Positions 56,431-64,000 of a DNA stretch of 64,000 nt are shown piece after piece; the first letter of the stretch is position 1; every line of letters begins with the position of its first letter. The notes under the pieces are model-generated. The model was given only the letters and a program-made list of their open reading frames with translations, was not told the DNA's origin and did no database searches. This DNA is from Odobenus rosmarus divergens (lineage: Eukaryota > Chordata > Mammalia > Carnivora > Odobenidae). The stretch is taken from the NCBI RefSeq assembly GCF_000321225.1, contig NW_004450467.1, positions 1,136,889 to 1,200,888 of the forward strand. Direction: 5' to 3'. Both the position numbers and the translations under genes were made by a program.

Positions 56431-58429
56431 AGTTAAAATCTATTGAGATATTAGTGAACAAGTATTTGAATTAAAATTAATTCATAATAGAGATAAGTGA
56501 ATTATCTCTCTGTATTGATTTATGCTATACAAAACAGATATTATTAAGCAATATCACTACACATACCAAAGACTCCTCTTCCTACCCTAGCTTATCCTGG
56601 TAGATTTTATTCTTGGCTTCCCTCCCCTTTCCCTCAAATTAGTATTTAGGTAATTGATGACCCCAAATGCAGAAGTCAACCTTCCTCTCTAGTGTACAAA
56701 ATTTTTGTGACTTTATTATGGATAAATTTGTTTTAACTCTAAAACATTCTAGATGTTAACTGACATTTGTTTTTGTGTAACATTTTAAAAATGATTTAAA
56801 TCTTAGGAGCAGTCATTTAGAATGATTTATGAACTTCCAAGGAAAACCTTTAGCACAACACACAAATAAGTACAAAATCCTCTCATATACATTTCTGTAA
56901 ATAAAGAAGCCCTCAAAGGTAATCTGTATTATCATTTCTGACTAAACAGTCTAAATCTGACCAAACTGTCACAAAACATGCATCTTCACAGCTTTGATAT
57001 TACAATAAGTTATATTACAGATGTTTAATTCACTAGTCTGAATGGGTAACACTGAATAATTTTCCAATACAGATGTCAAAATCGGTGACAGATAAGGTCA
57101 CTAAGAAACCCAGCTGCTGCATCAGACACTGCAGAAGCATCTAACTCAGACCTATTCTTTTACTCTGTTTATCCACCTAACAAGTCCAGAGAGTTTTCTG
57201 AGTCAATAATGGGCTGCCTGCTCTGTCTCCAGACACTCTTCTGGAAGGTTAAAAAAAGCCCCCAACCCAAACTATCCTTCAGAGTGAATTCAGTCAGTGA
57301 ACCCTTTAAAAAATAATTCTTTCAGGAAACACCCTGAGACTATCCTTCTAAGAGTGACATTTACAAAGAGCAGCATGGGGCTTCCCTGAGTGGTGCAGAG
57401 ATAAACTTGGCTAGAATAGAATGGTGCTGGGTTATATAAAAGGGAGAGAAATTGAGTGAGTAAGGCTGAAGTCAGACCAGGGAAGACAAAAGCAGAGCAC
57501 AGGGCTTTCACTGCAATTGTGTTTAAGTAGGCCCCATACTAGGGGACCTCTCAAGTCTAGCTCTTCAGTGCTCCTTGAACAAAGGCATGTATGATTCAAC
57601 AATAAACACATCCCAAACTTCTCTTTTTGTGAAAGGGCTAAATGTCAATAAAATTTTTTAAATCTACTAGGAAATATGGTGTTCTTTTAAGTTGCAATTC
57701 TGTACATAAAGATTTCTGAAGTCATTGTGATTTCACTCTTTGTAAATGCTAATTTTTACTCAAACCCAATAAATAATTTTCAAATATTAAAAAAACAAAA
57801 CAAAAAGGATAATTTAAGAAAACAAGTTTTTTAAATACAAATTTACCTATGGGATAATAAATATCATTAGTATGAAAGTAGAAAAAGTTCATTTTTCATT
57901 GATAGGATAAGTGGACTGCCTATCATTTGTTACAAGACCAGTAAAAGAAGCTCATTATGATGAATATTTTCGTTTCACCCTTTCACGTGAAATGTCTTGG
58001 CTTTTGCTCTAGTATCTTCCCATGTGTAGACAGTCTTTCCACTGCATGTTCAAAGAGACTTGGCCATAGGAAGATAATGCATAGTCAAAAAGTCTGTAAT
58101 GTTTTGGATTAGAGCATAAGAAAAGAGCTTAGAGTTCAGATATGAAAATATTTTTTTAAGGTAGTGTTTTATCTAAGACTAAAGGATGAAAAGAAGTAGA
58201 CTAGGAAGATTAACTCTTTCATTACAACACAATCACAGTAGACAATGAGTAGGGCCCTTTGACAGTTGTATCTCCTAAACAGCATGTGACAGAATTAAAA
58301 AAAAATACTGCCACTGAAGAAGCTAGAGGTGGTGGAGGAAAGTCTGTAAGCAACAGACAGTGTTTTATAGAGGAAATTCATCATACTCTTTTCTGTTTGA
58401 ATAGTGATTTTGATTCAAGAATGTTCTTC
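56431..58429. other. Intron sequence without a recognised element
   Basis: Two kilobases, AT-rich, with no element I can name, apart from an A/C-rich simple run at 57788-57806. Open frames at 57290-57511 (minus) and 58259-58540 (plus) show no domain. Confidence 0.4.
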
Positions 58430-58750
58430 ATATCACTAGTTGTAATGACAAATACAGGAAACCACACTGACCACATAAATGTCCAACAACTGGGGGTATC
58501 AGCAAGTTATCTTTGTTTTGTTTTAAGATTTTATTTTTAAGTAATCTCCACACCCAACATGGGGTTTGAACTCATAACCCCGAGATCAAGAGTTACATGC
58601 TCTTCTGGCTGAGCCAGCCCGGTGCCCCTCAACAAGTTATCTTTGTAGTAGAATTATGGGTAATTTTTATTATCTTTATACTTTAGTTTCTAACTTTTCT
58701 AAAAATAAACATTTTTATAATAAAACATTAAAATTACATTAAAAATTTGA
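58430..58750 (+). mobile_element. L1ME-grade 3' end, sense, split by an old SINE
   Basis: Left 'ccacataaatgtccaacaac' and right 'gtagaattatgggtaattt', 'aaaataaacatttttataat' are parts of the L1ME-type 3' end with an internal deletion. Confidence 0.6.
58516..58629 (-). mobile_element. Old Can-SINE, antisense, short form
   Basis: TTTTAAGATTTTATTTTTAA tail, 'gtaatctccacacccaac', 'ggggtttgaactcataaccc' and head 'ctgagccagcccggtgcccc'. Only about 114 bases: the CT/GA-rich middle is absent, as in the copy at 2972-3119. Flanked by cagcaagttatctttg (58500-58515) and caacaagttatctttg (58630-58645). Confidence 0.93.
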
Positions 58751-58873
58751 GAATAAATTTGAGTTCTTTTAGGGACATAGGGAGAAACCAGGTGTGTTAT
58801 GATATTTATCATATATCATATATGATAATTTATCTCAACAATTTTGAGAAATGTACATATATATATATATGTA

Positions 58874-59069
58874 TTTAAAGATTTTATTTATTTATTTGAC
58901 AGAGAGAGAGCGAGCTTGCACAAGTAGGCAGAGCAGCAGGCAGAGAGAGAGGGAGAAGCAGGCTCCCCGCTGAGCAGGGAGCTCAGTGTGGGGCTCGATC
59001 CCAGGACCCCGGGATCATGACCTGAGCCGAAGGCAGCCGCTTAACCGACTGAGCCACCCAGGTGCCCCA
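58874..59069 (-). mobile_element. Can-SINE, antisense
   Basis: TTTAAAGATTTTATTTATTT tail, GA-rich body, 'ggggctcgatcccaggaccc', head 'actgagccacccaggtgccc'. Flanked by agaaatgtacata (58847-58859) and agaaatgtatatt (59070-59082); a TA run separates tail from duplication on the left. Confidence 0.94.
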
Positions 59070-59249
59070 AGAAATGTATATTTTTTTGGAGACAGTTATT
59101 AGTCAATGTTCAACGAAGCTAAGCTTCAGGAACAAATCAACTCAGAAATCCCAGTGACTCAAACAAAGACTGCGTCTCACTCTTACAAAATCCAATGTCT
59201 CTTAGGCAATCCTCCTCCATTTTGCAGCCACCCAACATGTCCTCCAAAA

Positions 59250-60670
59250 CTGCCACAGCAAGGGGGAGGTCCAAGATGTTGGCACAGGAAGACCCTGAAC
59301 TCACCTCCTCCATAGATACACCAAAACTACAACATATGGAATAATTCCTGATGAAAAAGAACGGAAGACTAGCTGAACAGCGTTCTTCACAAGGGATAAA
59401 AGGGATGGGTAGGAGAGGCAGAGACGAGGCCTTGCCAAAAACCTTACCACCTGCATGACAACATACTATAGGGAGGGATCTCATGGGCCAGAGTTGCTCC
59501 CTGAGAAGTGAGGAGTTTGAGCCCCACATTGGGCACCCCAAGTCTGGGGACCTGCATCAGAGAGAGGAGACATTTCCAAAAATATCTGGCTTTGGAAACC
59601 AATGGGGCTTACATCTAGGGTATCCAGGGAGTTGTGGGGATCTGAGATTTTACTTCTGAGGGACTCATGTGCAGACTCACTTGTCCCAGGAACCCCCCAA
59701 AGCAGCAAGCAGCAGTTTGAAGATGACTAGATTATATGTGACAGTCAATCAGCTGCTAATCTTAAAGCATCTGCTGGAGGGGCAGGGATTAGCTGGGATT
59801 TTCCTTAGGGATAGAGGCAACTAGAAAGTGTCATTTTTTTGCCCTCCACCTCTACCTCGCTAGCTCAGGTGGGCATGCCCAGACATAATCTTGCTAGAGT
59901 ATGCCCTGCCTCAGAGCTCATCTCAGGGCTCACTGAGGCTACAGGTGTGCCCAACACTCTTCCACAGCCTTGCTAAAGCACAATCTATACAGGAGATGCC
60001 TCTTGATTGCCTGGTTCTGGTGACCAGAGGGGCTTGTGCTCCTGGGCCCCACAGGACCATAACAATAAGAAAGACAGTTCTGGGCAGAGTATCATACCCA
60101 AGGCACTACACAGAGAGCAGACCGAAATACAGCCCTAGTCTGCACATGAAAGAAGCCCATTTAATTGCCCTGGAGCTTCAGCTGAAGGACAGGCTTCAGG
60201 TTTACTACACATCCAGAGGTTAGAGAGGTGTTTACAGGGAACACAGGCAGGGAGACATCATGTGTATACCCTCCCTTGGCTTTGCCACAGCTTGCTGTTA
60301 CCTCCCAGACAGGAGTTTATACATTTGTCTGAAGCCCCAGTTCTTGCAACTGTTGCCCAGGGGACACCTCCAGATCTCCTGGTCTGGAAGTCAGCAGGGT
60401 CTAAGATTGTGGTCCCGTGGGACTATGTATATATATTTGTATACTTTAGAAGCTGCTGCCTATGATCTGGCTTCCACTCAGCCTGAATCTAGTTGCTGAC
60501 TAAGATCATTCCCTTTGGAACACAAACAGATCCTGCCATACCCTCAACAACTGGGACCTATCAAGAAAAAATCAGGCTACTTAGATAATCACAAAGTTTA
60601 AGGCGGAACAATAACGTTCATGTTCTACACAAGAATACACCTTTAAGAATGGGAGAGGTAGCTATTTCAC
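59250..60670 (+). promoter_or_regulatory. L1 5'UTR remnant
   Basis: GC-richer leader of the L1 with 'cctggttctggtgaccagag', 'ggaccataacaataagaaag' and 'tgttgcccaggggacacc'. In intact L1s this region holds the internal RNA polymerase II promoter and an antisense promoter; activity here is not inferable. A 134-codon minus-strand frame (59137-59541) overlies it and is not credited. Confidence 0.6.
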
Positions 60671-60673
60671 CTA

Positions 60674-61600
60674 ATGCATAGAAACAGAGAGTCAAGCAAA
60701 ATGAAAGGGGAAAGGAAACAAACAAACAAACAAACAAACAACCAGAGGAATATGTTACAAATGAAACAACGAGGCAAAAACCTCAGGGAAAAAAAATTAA
60801 TGAAATGGAGTAATCTGCCTGATAAAGAGTTCAAAGTAATAGCCCTAAAGATGCTTACCAAATTCAGGACAAACACAGTTAAGAACTTCAACAATGAGAT
60901 GGAAAATACAGGAAAATAACAAAGAGAAGCCACAGAGCTGAAGAATGCAATTACTGCAATGAAAAATACACTAAAAGGGTTAAACAGCAGACTGGCTGAA
61001 GTATAGAATGAATCAGTAGCCTGTTAGATAGGGCAGGGAACTCACCCAAAGACAGCAACAAAAAGAAAAAAGAATGAAAAAAAGTAAAGATAGTTTAGGA
61101 GACCTAATGTACAACATCAAGCGGAGTAACATTTGCATTATAGGAATTTGAGAATGAGAAAAGAGAGAAAAAAGGGGCAGAAAACTAACTTGAATGACTG
61201 AAAACTTCCTTAACCTGGAAAGAAAACAAACATGTAGGTCCGGGAAGCAAAGATTCTCAAATAAGATGAACCCAAAGAGAACCACAACAAGACAAATTAT
61301 GATTAAAATGTCACATGTTAAAGAGAGAATCTTAAAAGCAGCAAGAGAAAAAGAACGTGTTATATATAAGGGAACGCCCATAAGGCTATGCGCAGATTTC
61401 TTATCAGAAATTCTGGAGGCCAGAAGGGAGTAGCATCATATATTCAAGGTGCTGAGAGGAAAAACCTGCCAACCAAGAATACTCTCCATGGCAAGGTTGT
61501 GATTCAGAAATGGAGGAGAGATAAAAAGTTTTCTAGGCAACTAAGAGATAAAGAAGTTAATCACTACTATATCAGCCTTACATGAAATGTTAAAGGGTCT
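60674..61600 (+). pseudogene. L1 ORF1 (RNA-binding ORF1p) pseudogene
   Basis: The N-terminal part near 60674-60919 is a charged, Lys/Arg/Glu-rich frame like the ORF1p coiled coil and carries an (AAAC)n run at 60717-60742. The C-terminal RNA-binding domain is clear in the frame 61194-61433: residues ILKAAREKERVIYKGTPIRL followed by LSEILEARRE, the conserved AREK...Y/LKGTPIRL...EARRE order of ORF1p. Further pieces continue in another frame (61388-61585), showing a frameshift near 61430. Several stops separate the N- and C-terminal parts. Confidence 0.82.
60717..60742. repeat. (AAAC)n simple repeat
   Basis: Six AAAC units inside the L1 ORF1 remnant. Confidence 0.9.
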
Positions 61601-62089
61601 TCTTTAAGCTCAAAAGAAAAGGCACTGATGACAAGAAAACATATGAAAGTAAAAATCTCACTGGTAAAGGTGAATATATGTATATATGGGTAGGGGATTA
61701 ACCACTTTTAAAGCTGGAGTGAGGGTTAAAAGACAAAAGTAGTAAAATTAACTGTAACCACAATAATTAGTTAAGGGATACACAAAGTTTTAAAAAAGTA
61801 AAATATGACATCAAAGACATAAAATGTGTGGGAGGCTAAAAATGTAGAGATTTTAGAATTCTTCAAATTTAAGTTGCTATAAACTTAAAATAGACTGCTA
61901 TGTATATAAACAGTTATATGTAAACATCATGGTAACCACAATGCAAAAACCTACAGTAGATACACAGAAGATAATGAGAAACAAATCTAAACATAATACT
62001 AAAGAAATTTACCAAACCACAAGAGAGCAAGAGAAGAAAGGAACAAAGAAACTACAAAAAACAGCCAAAAACAGCCAAAAAATAACAGA

Positions 62090-63120
62090 ATGGCAATAAG
62101 TACATACATATCAATTATTACTTTAAATGGACTAAATTCAATAGAAAGACATAGTGGCTGAATGGATTAAAAAATAAGACTCATCTATATGTTGCTTACA
62201 AGAGACTCACTTCAAATGTAAGCACACACATAGACTGAAAGTAGAGAAATCGGAAAAGATTTTCTAAGCAAATGGAAATGAAAAGAAAGCTGGTATAGCT
62301 GTATGTATATCAGACAAAACAGACTTAAAAAAAGAGACTGTAATAAAAGACAAAGAAGAGCACTGCATAATGATGGGGGTGGTCAATCCAAAAAGAGGAT
62401 ATAACATTTGTAAGTATATATGCACACAACATAGGAGCACCTAAATATATAAAGCAAAATTAACAGACCTAAAGGGAGAAATTGACAGTAATACAATAAT
62501 AGTAGGAGATTTTAATATCCCACTTACATTGGCAGATAGATCATCCAGACAGAAAATCAATAAGGAAACATTAGCCTTAAATGACACGTTAGACCAGATG
62601 GACTTAATAGATATATAGAACATTCCATCCACAGAGCATCAGAAAAGACATTCTTCTCAAGTGCACATGAAATGTACTCCATGACAGATCATATGTTAAG
62701 CCACAAAACAAGTTTCAATAAATTTAATAAGGTTGAAATCATATTAAGCATTTTTTTTCTGACTACATGGTATCAAACTAGAAATCAATTACAAGAAGAA
62801 AACTGGAAAAATCACACGATTAAATAACATGTTACAGACTAACCAACAGGTCAATGAAGAAATCAAAAGGTAATCAAAAAATACCTTGAGACAAACAAAA
62901 ATGGAAATACAACAACCCAAAATCTATGAGATGCTGCAAAAGCAGTTCTAGAAGGAATAGATATAGCAATACAGGTCTACATCAAGAAACACACAAAAAA
63001 ATCAAATAAATAATTTAACTTTATACTTAAAGGAACTAGAAAAAGAAGAGCAAAAACAGCCTGAAGTTAGTACAAAGAAGGACATAATAAAGATCAAAGT
63101 GGAAATAAATGAAATAGAAA

Positions 63121-63185
<65 letters not shown>

Positions 63186-64000
63186 ATGAAACTAAGAGCT
63201 CATTCTTTGAAAGGATAAACAAAATTGACAAAAGTTTAGCTAGACTCACCAAGCAAAGAGAGAGAAGACTCAAATAAATGAAATTAGTAATGAAAGAAAT
63301 TATAACTGATAACACAAAAACCAAAAGATCATAAAAGACTATAATGAACAATTATACACCAAAAAGCTGGAAAACCTACAATAAATAAATAAATTCCTAG
63401 AAAAATACAACTTTCCAAGACTGAATCATGAAGAAATAAAACATCTGAATTGACTCATTAGTAGAAAGGAATTTGAATTGGTAATCAAAAACCTTTCAGG
63501 AAACAAAAGTTCAGGCCCAGATGGCATCACTGGTAAACTCTACTAAACATTCAAAGATTAATAGCTAATCTCAAACTTTCCACAGAACTGAAGAGGAGGT
63601 AATGCTCTTAACCTCATTGTATAAGGCCAGAATTACTCTGATACCAAAACCAGACAAGAACACCACAAAAAAAGAAAATTACAAGCCAATAACCTTGATG
63701 AACACAGAGGCAAAAATCCTCAACAAAATATTAGCAAATGGAAGTTAAAAGTACATTAAAAGGGTCACACACCATGGTCAAGGGGGATTTATTCCACAGA
63801 TGCAAGGATGGTCCAACATCAGCATTTTAATCAGTGTGATATACATTAACAAAATGAAGAAGAAATATCATAAGATCATCTCAATGGATTCATAAAAAGT
63901 TATCTGACAAAATTCGACATCCAATCATGATAAAAACTCTCAACAAAGTGATGATAGAGGAAACATACCTCAACATAATAAAGGTCATATATGACAAACC
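62090..64000 (+). pseudogene. L1 ORF2 (endonuclease and reverse transcriptase) pseudogene, 5' part
   Basis: The start ATG at 62090 is followed by MAISTYISIITLN, the typical ORF2 N-terminus. A 6-base deletion removes the VN after LN and a frameshift leads to a TGA at 62159-62161, codon 24. Downstream the endonuclease order is still legible ('gacttaatagatatat', 'gacagatcatatgttaag') and RT motifs follow ('ggcccagatggcatcactgg' for the PDG box, 'gggggatttattccacagat' for the GFIP box near 63783). A 60-base A run at 63123-63182 replaces the short A-rich region of the consensus. The window ends before FADD. Confidence 0.88.
63123..63182. repeat. (A)60 homopolymer inside L1 ORF2
   Basis: Sixty consecutive A residues lie between GAAACT and TCAATGAAAC. 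Related L1s have only a short A-rich segment with C and G interruptions here. Confidence 0.95.

Larger units (their letters stand above)
14502..64000 (-). other. GPR158: Inferred GPR158 intron upstream of the exon (partial)
   Basis: The gene runs leftwards, so everything to the right of the exon is upstream intron. I looked for the preceding coding part (TM1 to TM2 and the cysteine-rich region before it) on the minus strand and found no match. The intron would therefore exceed 49 kb and leave the window on the right. It is filled mostly with interspersed repeats listed separately. Confidence 0.7.
59250..64000 (+). mobile_element. Long L1 with 5'UTR, ORF1 and most of ORF2, sense, runs off the window
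   Basis: This is the largest single element here, at least 4.75 kb. It begins near the L1 5' end ('ccaagatgttggcacaggaa', 'aactcacctcctccatag'), has about 1.4 kb of GC-richer 5'UTR, an ORF1 remnant and ORF2 from its start codon past the endonuclease into the reverse transcriptase, where the window ends before the FADD active site. Stops, small deletions and frameshifts occur throughout, so it cannot be autonomous. It lies antisense to GPR158. Confidence 0.92.

Noticed and set aside
59137..59541. 134-codon minus-strand open frame
   Set aside because: Lies across the L1 5'UTR in reverse; the GC-richer leader gives chance frames.
61013..61381. 122-codon minus-strand frame with hydrophobic stretches
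   Set aside because: Exact shadow of the L1 ORF1 remnant on the other strand.
63121..63351. 76-codon minus-strand frame ending in a long poly-Phe
   Set aside because: Produced by the 60-A run in reverse.

Overview
This is mammalian nuclear DNA, almost certainly from an arctoid carnivore (bear, panda, pinniped or mustelid lineage). The window holds about eighteen tRNA-derived carnivore SINEs (Can-SINE/SINEC) with the non-canid, non-felid head and body, plus carnivore-type L1 3' ends. It also carries the usual ancient mammalian set: L2, MIR, MER5A, MER20, MLT1-type LTRs and L1M fragments. There is no bacterial, plasmid or viral gene organisation, and no operon.

One real coding segment can be supported: a 110-base internal exon on the minus strand at 14392-14501. 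It has a pyrimidine-rich acceptor ending in AG and a GT donor. It encodes the end of transmembrane helix 2, extracellular loop 1 and transmembrane helix 3 of a class C orphan GPCR, and it matches GPR158 (mGlyR) better than its paralogue GPR179. The rest of the window is therefore read as intron: positions 14502-64000 lie upstream in the gene and 1-14391 lie downstream. Exon-poor introns tens of kilobases long fit GPR158.

Layout. 1-5.9 kb is a nest of antisense L1 fragments with two SINEs and one sense L1 3' end. 6-9 kb has a sense L1 endonuclease fragment, a TTCC microsatellite, a U6 snRNA pseudogene and an LTR. 9-24 kb is mostly low-repeat intron around the exon, with SINEs, L2 and MIR. 24-31 kb has an MLT1-type LTR and a young-looking inverted duplication flanking an old L1 3' end (26.36-27.08 kb). 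32-37.4 kb is two large antisense L1M tracts with a twin-primed L1 insertion and four SINEs. 39-44.4 kb has MLT1-type LTRs, a MER20, a 1.9-kb carnivore L1 with target-site duplication, and a 5S rRNA pseudogene split by a SINE. 45-59 kb is mixed unique intron with L2, MIR, MER5A and MER20, including a 0.65-kb L1 with a perfect 18-bp duplication. 59.25-64 kb is the 5' 4.75 kb of a sense, decayed L1 (5'UTR, ORF1, ORF2 endonuclease to reverse transcriptase) that runs off the window and contains a 60-A homopolymer.

There is no evidence for a novel gene system. The observations most worth follow-up are the GPR158 exon, the near-identical inverted repeat, the twin-primed L1, the SINE-split 5S pseudogene and the inverted SINE pair. 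Repeat family names are recognised by eye from remembered consensus sequences, so edges of old elements are approximate, while edges given with duplications are read directly.
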